The notes under the pieces are model-generated. The model saw only the letters and a list, made by a program, of their open reading frames with translations. It had not been told where the DNA came from and searched no databases. From positions 558,001 through 622,000 of the forward strand of contig NZ_SNYH01000001.1 in assembly GCF_004363005.1 (NCBI RefSeq): a DNA stretch of 64,000 nucleotides, read 5' to 3'. The stretch comes from Tenacibaculum caenipelagi. Its GTDB lineage: Bacteria > Bacteroidota > Bacteroidia > Flavobacteriales > Flavobacteriaceae. This document shows, in pieces, positions 8,979 through 16,919 of the stretch (the first letter of the stretch is position 1; every line of letters starts with the position of its first letter). The position numbers and the translations under genes are program-made.

Positions 8979-9587
8979 ATGAAAAAGAAAGCTGAAATTA
9001 TTGGGGTATGTGTTACTTGGTTGACCATTATAACCCAATTTGTTTTAATGATTTTAAACAGACAAACAGATATACCCGAAACAATTATCCGTTTTTTTAG
9101 CTTTTTTACCATCCTAACAAATACACTTGTTGCTTTGTACTTTACCAGTAAGATCACAAGAACAATGAGTATTTTTAACAAAAACGGAGCTTTAACTGCC
9201 ATTACTACCTTTATTTTAATCGTCGGACTCGTATATCAAATTATACTTCGAGCTACTTGGACCCCTACAGGATTACAACTTATAGTAGATGAATTATTAC
9301 ATACTATAATTCCAGTTTATATGTTAGTTTACTGGTTACTGTATGCTAAACCTAATAACTTTAAACTAAAACCTATTTTACCTTGGTTAGCGTATCCTGT
9401 TATTTATATAACTTATATTATGATTCGAGGCAAGTTATCTGGCTTTTATCCTTATCCTTTTCTTAATGTTTCAAAAATCGGACTACAACAATCAATAATT
9501 AATATTTCAATAATACTTATTGTATCACTCATTCTTATGAGCTTTTTAATATTTGTAGGAAAAAAAATAAAATCAATAAAACTATAA
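8979..9587 (+). CDS. Pr6Pr family integral membrane protein
   Basis: A 202-aa protein with six predicted membrane helices (about 5-25, 38-56, 70-90, 100-120, 134-154 and 170-193). The sequence between helices 3 and 4 carries RATWTPTG and DELLHTIIPVYM, the signature of the Pr6Pr (FAR-17a/AIG1-like) membrane family, and the loop GFYPYPFLNV before the last helix is also typical. Relatives in animals hydrolyse hydroxy fatty acid esters, but the bacterial function is unknown. The gene precedes three lipoprotein genes with only 13 nt to the next, so it may be the first gene of that unit. Confidence 0.82.
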   Translation: MKKKAEIIGVCVTWLTIITQFVLMILNRQTDIPETIIRFFSFFTILTNTLVALYFTSKITRTMSIFNKNGALTAITTFILIVGLVYQIILRATWTPTGLQLIVDELLHTIIPVYMLVYWLLYAKPNNFKLKPILPWLAYPVIYITYIMIRGKLSGFYPYPFLNVSKIGLQQSIINISIILIVSLILMSFLIFVGKKIKSIKL

Positions 9588-9600
9588 ACCACTACTAATC

Positions 9601-10026
9601 ATGAAAAAAAATGTTTTCTTAACACTATTTGTGTTCACTATGCTTTCTTTCTCATGTTCTTCATTAAAGAATATGAATAGCAAGAAACTTTACGAATCTA
9701 AATGGGAATTAGAGTATATTTCAGGTCCTCGAATTGCTTTTCAAGGGTTGTATCCAGATAAAAAACCTCAAATTACTTTTAATAAAGACAGTCAAAAAGT
9801 TGAAGGAAATAATAGCTGTAATGGATATTCTGCATCGTATACATTAGATGGTGAATCAATTTCTTTTGGTGAACCAACACCTACCACTATGATGTTTTGC
9901 GGACAAGGTGAGCAAGTGTTTTTAAACACAATTAAAAAAGTTAACAAGTTTAGTATCGATACAGAAGGCAAACTAAACTTAATGATTAATGATGTATCAA
10001 TGATGCGCTTTAAAAAAACTGAATAG
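9601..10026 (+). CDS. META domain lipoprotein
   Basis: A 141-aa lipoprotein: signal residues 1-18, lipobox LSFSC with Cys19. The rest is one META domain (about 33-138) with the hallmark SKWELEYISG start, NNSCNGYSASY at 80-90 and TTMMFCG near 100. META domains occur in heat-shock protein HslJ and in many envelope proteins of unknown role. The stop codon is 1 nt from the next ATG, implying translational coupling to a second META protein. Confidence 0.85.
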   Translation: MKKNVFLTLFVFTMLSFSCSSLKNMNSKKLYESKWELEYISGPRIAFQGLYPDKKPQITFNKDSQKVEGNNSCNGYSASYTLDGESISFGEPTPTTMMFCGQGEQVFLNTIKKVNKFSIDTEGKLNLMINDVSMMRFKKTE

Positions 10027-10027
10027 T

Positions 10028-10831
10028 ATGAAAAATTTCATACCTGTACTACTAGGTTTATGTTTAGTAGTTTCATCGTGTTCAAATAAAAAAGAAAAGA
10101 ACAATTCCAAAGAAAATACTGTCACTATCAATGCTTTAACTCAGGAAAAACCTTCAGTGAAAAAACAACTTATAACTGATGCTTATTTTAAAGCTCAGGG
10201 TGTTGAACCTTTTTGGATCGTAACTATTTCTGACAAAATAATCAAGTTTAAAACGCCCACCGACTCTATTTTAACACCACATACAGAACCGATTTACGCA
10301 CAAGACAATAATGTAAAAATGTATAGCATACATACCGAATTAGCTGCAATTAAGATTGAAGTTATTCAAATGGAATGCATCAATGCCATGTCGGGTAAAT
10401 CGTTCCCATATTCGGTAACTCTTAAATACAAAAAGGGTAAGGATACTGAATTTACGACCTTAGAAGGGTGCGGACAATACATTACCAATTACCGACTGCA
10501 TGATATATGGGCTCTAGAAGAACTCAATGGCACTAAAGTTAGCAAAGAAGATTTTGGTAAAGAACTTCCTTATATAGAAATAAATGCTGGCGAAAACACC
10601 TTTATGGGAACTTCAGGATGTAACAGAGTTACTGGCGAACTTTTTTCTGAAAGAAACAAAATTCGATTTACCAATATCATTTCAACAGAAATGTTATGTG
10701 CTAAAGGGAATGAAAAAGAACAAGAGTTTACAAAAGCATTAGCAAGTATTATTTCTTATACAATTGGCAATAATCGATTAACGTTTTCCAACCCTGATAA
10801 AACCCTATTGGTATTTAAAAAAGTTGATTAA
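10028..10831 (+). CDS. Two-domain lipoprotein: COG3650-like plus META
   Basis: A 267-aa lipoprotein with the signal ending at Cys18 (VVSSC). Residues about 55-155 match the domain recognised by GVEPFWIVTI, CINAMSGKSFPY and LEGCGQYI, known from COG3650-type envelope proteins. Residues about 165-265 form a META domain (WALEELNG, FMGTSGCNRVTGE, STEMLCA). The pairing of these domains in one lipoprotein is known in Gram-negative bacteria. Coupled to the preceding META gene and followed 17 nt later by another lipoprotein, it is part of an envelope operon. The job is unknown; a stress or cell-wall role would be a guess. Confidence 0.82.
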   Translation: MKNFIPVLLGLCLVVSSCSNKKEKNNSKENTVTINALTQEKPSVKKQLITDAYFKAQGVEPFWIVTISDKIIKFKTPTDSILTPHTEPIYAQDNNVKMYSIHTELAAIKIEVIQMECINAMSGKSFPYSVTLKYKKGKDTEFTTLEGCGQYITNYRLHDIWALEELNGTKVSKEDFGKELPYIEINAGENTFMGTSGCNRVTGELFSERNKIRFTNIISTEMLCAKGNEKEQEFTKALASIISYTIGNNRLTFSNPDKTLLVFKKVD

Positions 10832-10848
10832 TCTTTTACTCTATAAAA

Positions 10849-11316
10849 ATGAAAAAAATCTTAGTACTCTTCTTAGTAACAGCAGTAGCTATTAGCTGTA
10901 AAAAGAAGGAATCAAAAAATGACACGACCAAAGAATCGAAAGAGGCTATAGCTGAAACTCCTACTACATTATTACAAGTGGGTTGTTACGAATACAACAA
11001 AGATGAAAACCTAATTTCAATAGAAATTATTGAAATAGATGACACCATTAAAGGAACTATTGAATATGCATTGGCTGAAAAAGATGCTAATATAGGAACA
11101 TTTATAGGCATACTAAATAATGATAAATTGATAGGTACTTACACCTTTATTTCAGAAGGAACAGAAAGCGCCAGAGAAATTGCTTTTATGGTAAAAGACA
11201 ATCAGCTAATTGAAGGGTTTGGTGAATTAAACGAAACGGGAAATGCATTTAAAGATAAAAATAACATTAGTTATACCTCAACCATGCCATTAACCAAAAT
11301 AGATTGTACTAAATAA
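10849..11316 (+). CDS. Hypothetical lipoprotein, 155 aa
   Basis: The N-terminus is a lipoprotein signal (VTAVAISC, Cys17) followed by a charged linker of about 20 residues. The rest (about 42-153) is predicted to be beta-rich, beginning QVGCYEYNKDENL and with ISIEIIEIDDTIKGTIEY, like small beta-barrel lipoproteins that follow META genes in flavobacteria. It has two Cys in the mature domain, near its start (GCYEY) and end (IDCTK), which might form a disulfide. It is last in the operon starting at 8979 or 9601. No family name is certain. Confidence 0.75.
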   Translation: MKKILVLFLVTAVAISCKKKESKNDTTKESKEAIAETPTTLLQVGCYEYNKDENLISIEIIEIDDTIKGTIEYALAEKDANIGTFIGILNNDKLIGTYTFISEGTESAREIAFMVKDNQLIEGFGELNETGNAFKDKNNISYTSTMPLTKIDCTK

Positions 11317-11405
11317 AGTCCTTATTTATTTTATTACAATAGTTCATTTGTTCAACTAGGCTAAGTAAACAACTCATATAACGACAAGTTAAAAATTGAT
11401 ATCAA

Positions 11406-12089
11406 ATGAAAAAAATAGGATTGGTAGGTGGTATTAGTTGGACTTCTACTCTAGATTATTTCAAGTATATAAATGAAGGAATAAACCAAAGATTAGGAGG
11501 TTTAAATTCTGCCGAATGTTTAATTTATTCATTAAATTTTTCAGATGTTCAAGACAAAGGATGGATAAATTCTTTTGATCTAATTTATAATGCTTGTACA
11601 AATCTAGTAGCTAGTAATGTAGACGCTATAGTTTTGGGCGCTAACACAGCACACTTATTTGCGGATGAAATTCAATCAAAAATCGATATTCCAATTATTC
11701 ATATTGCTGAAGCGACAGCTAAAGCTATAAAAGAAGAAAAGCTTAGTAAAGTAGGATTATTAGGTACAAAATTTACAATGGAAATGGACTTTTACAAAGA
11801 CAAATTAAAAGAAAGTAATATCGAGCCCCTTATTCCATTAGAAAAAAAAGATATTGAAGATATACAGCACATTGTAAAAAATGAACTTGGAAAAGGTGTT
11901 GTAAATAAAGAATCGAAGCTGAAGTTTATACGATACGCAAACGAGTTAATAAACCGAGGTGCTGAAGGAATTATTTTAGGATGTACTGAAATCCCTATGC
12001 TAATTAGCCAAAATAATTTCGACTTTCCTGTATTTGACACAACAAAAATCCACGTTGAAAACATTATAGATTTTGCATTAAATAGTTAA
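11406..12089 (+). CDS. Aspartate/glutamate racemase family protein, atypical active site
   Basis: The 227-aa protein has the two-lobed fold of the Asp/Glu racemase family, opening MKKIGLVGGISWTST. These cofactor-free enzymes use two opposing acid/base residues. The C-terminal one is present, Cys193 in LGCTEIP. At the N-terminal site the family has Cys in CNTAH, or Thr in the E. coli YgeA motif CTNTMH; here the sequence is LGANTAH, with Gly78 and Ala79. Neither Cys nor Thr is available, so ordinary racemisation is doubtful. It could be a one-way lyase or isomerase, or use another residue. It is a stand-alone gene at the start of an accessory block with long AT-rich spacers. Confidence 0.8.
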   Translation: MKKIGLVGGISWTSTLDYFKYINEGINQRLGGLNSAECLIYSLNFSDVQDKGWINSFDLIYNACTNLVASNVDAIVLGANTAHLFADEIQSKIDIPIIHIAEATAKAIKEEKLSKVGLLGTKFTMEMDFYKDKLKESNIEPLIPLEKKDIEDIQHIVKNELGKGVVNKESKLKFIRYANELINRGAEGIILGCTEIPMLISQNNFDFPVFDTTKIHVENIIDFALNS

Positions 12090-12205
12090 CATTTACCATA
12101 ATCAAAAACTATAAAAAGCTATAAAATAACTATGTTAGTATTACCTTAATTGATGTATTTTTCAATAGGTTTGATATACTAATACTGTATAAAACCCAAC
12201 CAATT

Positions 12206-12865
12206 ATGAAAACTGGAATAATAACTGGATGTAGTAGAGGTATTGGATTTGCTATTGCCAATTTATTAACTGATAACCCAAACTATAAAATTATTGGAAC
12301 TTCTACTTCTGGAAATTGCCCAATTACAAAGTATAATTTTGAATCCTACCAGCTAAACCTTTCTGAAAGTGAGTCTATAAACAATTTTAGCAAAAAGATT
12401 AAAAACATAAAGATTGACTTTCTTATTAATAATGCAGGAATTTTACTAGAAAGGTGGGAAGATTCATCCATAAATATCCAACAATTAAAACAAACGTTTA
12501 ATGTAAATTTATTTGGAACAATTGAATTAACTGAAAAATTAATTCCTAACTTTAAAAAAGACGGACAAATAATTAACATTACATCTGATTGGGGTTCATT
12601 TAGCGAAAAGAATTTTGATGAGTTTCAGCCACACTATAAAATGTCGAAGACTGCTTTAAACATGTACACGAAGCTATTAGCTAAAAGACTAGAAAAACAA
12701 CAGATAATTGTTTCAGCTCTTGATCCAGGATGGACACAAACCAATATGGGAGGTGATGAAGCTTCTAGAAAACCCAACGAAGTTGCAGAAGACGTTAGAA
12801 ATTTAATAACTAACAATTCTAAAAGTGGATATTTTTGGCATCAAGGAAATATCAGAGAATGGTAA
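12206..12865 (+). CDS. Short-chain dehydrogenase/reductase (SDR)
   Basis: A classical SDR of 219 aa, slightly short for the family (about 250). It shows the nucleotide-binding TGCSRGIG at 7-14, NNAG at 75-78, Ser127 in ITSDWG and the catalytic Tyr144-x-x-x-Lys148 in HYKMSK. DPGWTQTNMGG around 178-188 closes the active site as in carbonyl reductases of the sniffer/CBR type. It probably reduces a carbonyl group with NADPH; the substrate is unknown. The gene stands alone. Confidence 0.85.
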   Translation: MKTGIITGCSRGIGFAIANLLTDNPNYKIIGTSTSGNCPITKYNFESYQLNLSESESINNFSKKIKNIKIDFLINNAGILLERWEDSSINIQQLKQTFNVNLFGTIELTEKLIPNFKKDGQIINITSDWGSFSEKNFDEFQPHYKMSKTALNMYTKLLAKRLEKQQIIVSALDPGWTQTNMGGDEASRKPNEVAEDVRNLITNNSKSGYFWHQGNIREW

Positions 12866-12918
12866 AACATTATGCTTTTACTTAATTAAAATTAACTCTA
12901 AGCTTAAAAACTACCAAG

Positions 12919-13578
12919 ATGACGCTAAACGAAATTGAAATAAAAACAACTGATATAAAACCAATTAAGGAATTTTATCAAAATGTATTGGAACTTCCAA
13001 CCATAAAGGTTGATGACAAATTGATTCATATCAAAATTGGTACTTCCAATTTAAAATTCATAGAAGATTCTGAAAATCCTTCACCTGCTTATCATTTGGC
13101 TTTTAATATCCCCGAAAACAAATTACAGGAAGCAATTGATTGGTCAGCTAACAGATTTGAATTCGTGAAAAAAGAAAATGAGGTATTAATTACTAACTTC
13201 GAGAATTGGAACGCCAATTCAGTATACTTCTTTGATATTGATGGAAATGTTTTAGAGTTTATTGCTCGACACGATTTAGACAATGCCGCTACAGCACAGT
13301 TCAATAGTAGTCAAATTTTAAACATCAGTGAATTTGGAATTGTTAAAGACCAACCTGATGTGTATGGAAAACACCTAGTCGACACCTACGGACTACATTT
13401 ATTTAAAAAAAACCACAATAGTGAAACGTTCACTGTTATTGGTGACGATAATGGATTGCTGGTTATCGTTAAAACCAACCGAAATTGGTACCCAACAGAA
13501 ACCCCATCTAAAGCTAGTTGGGCAAACATTAAACTTAACAATTCAGGTATCGAGACAGTTTTAAACATAAGAAAATAA
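12919..13578 (+). CDS. VOC family protein (glyoxalase/dioxygenase fold)
   Basis: A 219-aa protein with two vicinal-oxygen-chelate modules. The first (about 1-120) has the beta-alpha-beta pattern IEIKTTDIKPIKEFY and possible metal ligands His59 (AYHLAF) and Glu113 (GNVLEFIAR). The second (about 125-215) begins LNISEFGIVKDQP and ends NIKLNNSGIE, but is less regular. Similar two-module proteins annotate as bleomycin resistance or glyoxalase-like. Without the remaining ligands the reaction cannot be assigned. It follows the SDR by 53 nt and might be co-transcribed with it. Confidence 0.78.
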   Translation: MTLNEIEIKTTDIKPIKEFYQNVLELPTIKVDDKLIHIKIGTSNLKFIEDSENPSPAYHLAFNIPENKLQEAIDWSANRFEFVKKENEVLITNFENWNANSVYFFDIDGNVLEFIARHDLDNAATAQFNSSQILNISEFGIVKDQPDVYGKHLVDTYGLHLFKKNHNSETFTVIGDDNGLLVIVKTNRNWYPTETPSKASWANIKLNNSGIETVLNIRK

Positions 13579-13646
13579 AGTTAGTTCAAACATTGAAAAC
13601 CTCTTAGAAGCATTATTTATAGGGTTCTTGTACTCTTTTTATTTTT

Positions 13647-13654
13647 TATATTTG
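13647..13654 (+). promoter_or_regulatory. Candidate -7 box upstream of the ATP-grasp gene
   Basis: TATATTTG, followed by GATAA, with a TTG at 13628-13630 (16 nt spacing, shorter than ideal). It lies just left of the inverted repeat at 13664-13702, which would then fall at the start of the transcript. The same TATATTTGGATAA occurs at 18993-19005. Confidence 0.4.
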
Positions 13655-13663
13655 GATAAAAAA

Positions 13664-13702
13664 AGTGTTTTTATAATTCCATATCGTTAGTATAAAAACA
13701 CT
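13664..13702. repeat. 12-bp inverted repeat in the leader of the ATP-grasp gene
   Basis: AGTGTTTTTATA at 13664-13675 and TATAAAAACACT at 13691-13702 are perfect complements around a 15-nt loop. There is no GC-rich base and no T run, so a terminator is unlikely; an operator or an RNA leader structure fits better. Confidence 0.55.
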
Positions 13703-13783
13703 AAAAACTTCTATATAAATAAGTTATGAGTAAGTTGATTACACAATACAGAGCCGTGCAAAAAATAAAAAAATGTTAGTCTA

Positions 13784-14839
13784 ATGAAAAGAACAACAAA
13801 GAAAATCAAGAAAATTAAAAAAGATTTAAGTGATCGATCATACCATTCTCGACATAAAAGACAAGCCTTAAAGATTTTAAAAGACATTGAATCTGTTAAG
13901 GGTAAAACCGATAATAAAATAATTGAGTTAGCAAATAAATATGCCAAAGATGTTCTGGGTTCAAAAAAATTCGCACCTTGGCTATATGTTTACAGTGCTA
14001 TAAATGGAGAATTTGTAGAAGGCTGGATACCTGATAATTATTATGGTAGAATATTAGTGCCCAAACTTAAAGGGAATTATGGTAAAATTGCAGATTATAA
14101 TTCTCTAACAAATAAATTTTTTAACTGTTCCAATTTCCCTGATATTGTTTATTTTTCAAATGGACTTTGGTTATCTACGAGGTATGATGTTCTATCGAAA
14201 ACTGAAGCTTTAAATATTATTAATAATGAAGATTCAATGTTATTGTTTAAAACGGACAACTCTAGTCAAGGTAAAGGAGTACATTTTCTAAAAAAAGAAG
14301 ACTTAACTATTGAATATTTAGAGTCCTTAGGTAATGGTGTATTGCAAAGATATATAAATCAACATCCTTTTTTCCGAGAAATATCTCCTAATTCTGTGGC
14401 CACTGTAAGAATCACTAGTGTAATCAATAATCGCGGTGAGGTTTCAATAAATGCTTGCTATTTACGAGTAGGTAGAAATTTTGATACACATGTTAAATCT
14501 AGTTCCCATATTAGAATTCCTGTTAATATAACTACGGGAGAATTAGATGAATACGGTTATTCAACAAAATGGCTTAAAATAAATGAACATCCTGATACCA
14601 AATTTATTTTTAAAGATAAAAAGATACCTCACTTTGATAAATTTCTTTCAACGACAATTAAGTTTCATAAAATGGTTCCATTTGCAATTTGTATTGGCTG
14701 GGATATGATAATAGATATTAATAATGAAATACAAATTATGGAATGGAATGGTTCACATAACGATATTAAATTTTCAGAAGCTACACAAGGTCCTTGTTTT
14801 TCAAATTTAGGATGGGATAAATTATGGAAGGAAAACTAG
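13784..14839 (+). CDS. Sugar-transfer-associated ATP-grasp protein
   Basis: A 351-aa ATP-grasp enzyme of the group found near sugar-transfer genes. The N-terminus (1-45) is very basic. Nucleotide-site residues are visible: Lys156 and Asp158 in LLFKTDNSSQGKG, a glycine loop at 162-165, Arg209 in ATVRIT, and the magnesium ligands Asp307 in GWDMIID and Glu320 and Asn322 in IMEWNGSHND. ATP-grasp enzymes ligate a carboxylate through an acyl-phosphate. In capsule clusters relatives modify polysaccharide or aminoglycoside-type products, but no glycosyltransferase, flippase or aminotransferase is adjacent here. The ligands are intact, so it should be active; the substrate is unknown. Confidence 0.82.
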   Translation: MKRTTKKIKKIKKDLSDRSYHSRHKRQALKILKDIESVKGKTDNKIIELANKYAKDVLGSKKFAPWLYVYSAINGEFVEGWIPDNYYGRILVPKLKGNYGKIADYNSLTNKFFNCSNFPDIVYFSNGLWLSTRYDVLSKTEALNIINNEDSMLLFKTDNSSQGKGVHFLKKEDLTIEYLESLGNGVLQRYINQHPFFREISPNSVATVRITSVINNRGEVSINACYLRVGRNFDTHVKSSSHIRIPVNITTGELDEYGYSTKWLKINEHPDTKFIFKDKKIPHFDKFLSTTIKFHKMVPFAICIGWDMIIDINNEIQIMEWNGSHNDIKFSEATQGPCFSNLGWDKLWKEN

Positions 14840-15073
14840 AATAATAAACCTATCCATAACAACACCTATAATTCAGCGTGGTAAATGAACATAGTAAAGT
14901 TGGTTTAAATATTAAAAACACATATAAACCGCTATTAAACAACCATTTACCTGTCTTCGTTTTTTTTAAAAATTTGGGCAATTAGGATTTTAAATAATCT
15001 ACAAATAACTTATATAGACAAAATTTTAGTTTATATATGTGTTAGTATTCATATAAAAAACTTAAAACTAAAT

Positions 15074-15829
15074 TTGATTTCTGAAAAAACATATAGACCA
15101 AATGCACCACTTAATCAATTTGTAGATTATATATGGATTGGACAAGCACCTGAATTAAATATTGAATCTAACCATTATGCTCCTTTGTTTACAGAACTAA
15201 TCTTTAATTATGGTAATATATTTCAAGTAGAAGGGCAAAATATCGAAAACTTCAAAAGCAAATTTGTCCATCAAATAATCTCAGGATTAAAAACAGAACC
15301 TTTTAAAACCAAGGTATCTGGAACTTATAATTGTGTTGGTCTTATTTTGAAACCATTTTGCTATGGTTTTCTTATAGATAAATTAGGAACTCATGATTTT
15401 GAACACCTTTCTGAAATCATTTACGAATCTCTTTTTGATTGTAACACCCCAAATTTTATAAAATTAGAATCCCATTTAGTAAATCTCTTTAGTAAACATA
15501 AAATGGATTCAAACCTAATAAAGTATGAAGAATATATTTCAAAAAAGAATATACATAATGGAGTGATTAAAGATTTTAATCTATCAATTGATATTTCTCA
15601 AAAAACCTTTATTCAAAAGTTTAAAAGGCATTATAAAATAACCCCAAATCAATATTTTAAACTTAAAAAAATTAATAAGGCGATCCAGTTAATTCAAAAT
15701 AACAAAACCTATAATTTAACCGAAGTTGGTTTGAGTTCTGGATTTTATGACCAATCACATTTTATTAAGACTTTTAAAAAATTTTGTGGTTATAGTCCCA
15801 AAAAACATTTAAGCCTTAATCAAAGGTAA
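15074..15829 (+). CDS. AraC family transcriptional regulator
   Basis: A 251-aa regulator. The N-terminal part (1-150) is a sensor domain starting EKTYRPNAPLNQFVDYIW, typical of flavobacterial AraC proteins of the DUF6597 type. The C-terminal part (about 165-250) has the two helix-turn-helix units, with the end motif GFYDQSHFIKTFKKFCGYSPKKH. The start is a TTG at 15074 because no ATG in frame precedes ISEKTYRPN; this start is probable, not proven. The next gene, a DHFR-like reductase, lies 65 nt downstream and is a likely target or partner. Confidence 0.85.
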   Translation: MISEKTYRPNAPLNQFVDYIWIGQAPELNIESNHYAPLFTELIFNYGNIFQVEGQNIENFKSKFVHQIISGLKTEPFKTKVSGTYNCVGLILKPFCYGFLIDKLGTHDFEHLSEIIYESLFDCNTPNFIKLESHLVNLFSKHKMDSNLIKYEEYISKKNIHNGVIKDFNLSIDISQKTFIQKFKRHYKITPNQYFKLKKINKAIQLIQNNKTYNLTEVGLSSGFYDQSHFIKTFKKFCGYSPKKHLSLNQR

Positions 15830-15894
15830 ATTTTGTACAATTTTTTCATCAAAAATTATATGAGTTTTGCATCTGAAATTTTCAAACGATAATT

Positions 15895-16434
15895 ATGGAT
15901 GAAAAAAATAAAGTGTTTATTGCAACAAGTTTAGATGGTTACATTGCTGATAAAAATGGCAATTTAGACTGGCTACATTCTATTCCTAATCCCAATAACG
16001 ATGACATGGGGTATATGGAATTTAATAAGGAAATTGATGCACTTGTTATGGGGCGTACAACTTTTGAAACTGTTCTTGGTTTTGATGTCGAATGGCCATA
16101 TGACAAACCAGTATTTGTATTAAGTAATAAATTAAAAGAAATTCCTCAAAGCCATAAAGAAAAAGCTTTTCTAATTAAAGGAACTTTAACGGAAGTTTTA
16201 AATTACATTCATAAAAAAGGATTTAGCCGATTATATATAGATGGAGGAACTACTATTCAGAACTTTTTGAAAGAGGATCTAATTGACGAAATGGTTCTTA
16301 CGACAATTCCCATTTTATTAGGTGGCGGATCTTCTTTATTTGGAAAACTTCCTAACGAATTAAACTTTGAACTAGTTGGAACTAAAACATATTTAAATCA
16401 AATAACTCAAAATCGCTACAAAAGAAAAAAATGA
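15895..16434 (+). CDS. Dihydrofolate reductase family protein (RibD C-terminal-like)
   Basis: A 179-aa protein of the RibD C-terminal and DHFR superfamily, opening KVFIATSLDGYIADKNGNLDWL with the strand and loop that hold the pyridine nucleotide. Other signatures are ALVMGRTTFETVL near 50-62, LYIDGGTTIQNFL near 113-125 and LLGGGSSLFGKLP near 141-153. These YyaP-like proteins are usually not the essential DHFR; their substrates are mostly unknown. It follows an AraC regulator closely in the same direction, as often seen for this family. Confidence 0.87.
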   Translation: MDEKNKVFIATSLDGYIADKNGNLDWLHSIPNPNNDDMGYMEFNKEIDALVMGRTTFETVLGFDVEWPYDKPVFVLSNKLKEIPQSHKEKAFLIKGTLTEVLNYIHKKGFSRLYIDGGTTIQNFLKEDLIDEMVLTTIPILLGGGSSLFGKLPNELNFELVGTKTYLNQITQNRYKRKK

Positions 16435-16830
16435 GATATAAAACACCAACATTATATATAAAAACTACTTATATCAAGTAATTTGTTGGGTTGTGTATTT
16501 GATATATTTATTTTCATTCAGGTAATGCATCTTCAAACACATAACCTTTTGTATTCAAAAAGAATTCTACCCCCAAAAAACTCCTTTCTTGAAAACATCT
16601 ACAAAAAACACGATTAGCTAACCTACTACATCTCTCATTTTTTATACTTAAAAAAAGCACTTTTATACCCTATTTTTAGGGTGTAAGAACATCAATAGTA
16701 CTTATGTAAACTAGTTATTAGTAATTTAGAAAATAAAACTATATACAACAACGGTTACTAAGTAATAACTACTACTTAAAAGAATCAACTATAAAATTCT
16801 TTCTCAATATTAAAACTAACTAAACAAATT
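16435..16830. other. AT-rich spacer upstream of the NHL protein
   Basis: A spacer of about 400 bp holding no supportable gene. It contains a short hairpin (TACCCTA, four-T loop, TAGGGTG near 16667-16683) and a minus-strand reading frame of about 40 codons ending near 16514 that I do not regard as a gene. Confidence 0.4.
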
Positions 16831-16919
16831 AAAGCTATGTCTAATCAAACCACTATTAAAGGAGACACAACATTAAAATCAACTAAGGCTATATCTAACC
16901 AAATCACTATTAAAGGAGA
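16831..16919 (+). repeat. Direct repeat covering the start of the NHL gene
   Basis: Two 35-nt copies, 16831-16865 and 16885-16919, match at 31 positions with a 54-nt period. The first copy includes the six leader bases and the ATG; in the second copy the ATG has become ATA. The result is a near-duplicated N-terminus (SNQTTIKG then SNQITIKG) 18 residues apart. Confidence 0.8.

Noticed and set aside
13711..13947. Minus-strand frame of 78 codons overlapping the ATP-grasp start
   Set aside because: Low-complexity Phe/Leu composition, antisense to a clear gene, no homologue recognised.
16514..16640. Minus-strand remnant reading ...LGVEFFLNTKGYVFEDALPE
   Set aside because: About 40 codons without start; such open frames are expected by chance in AT-rich DNA; no family recognised.
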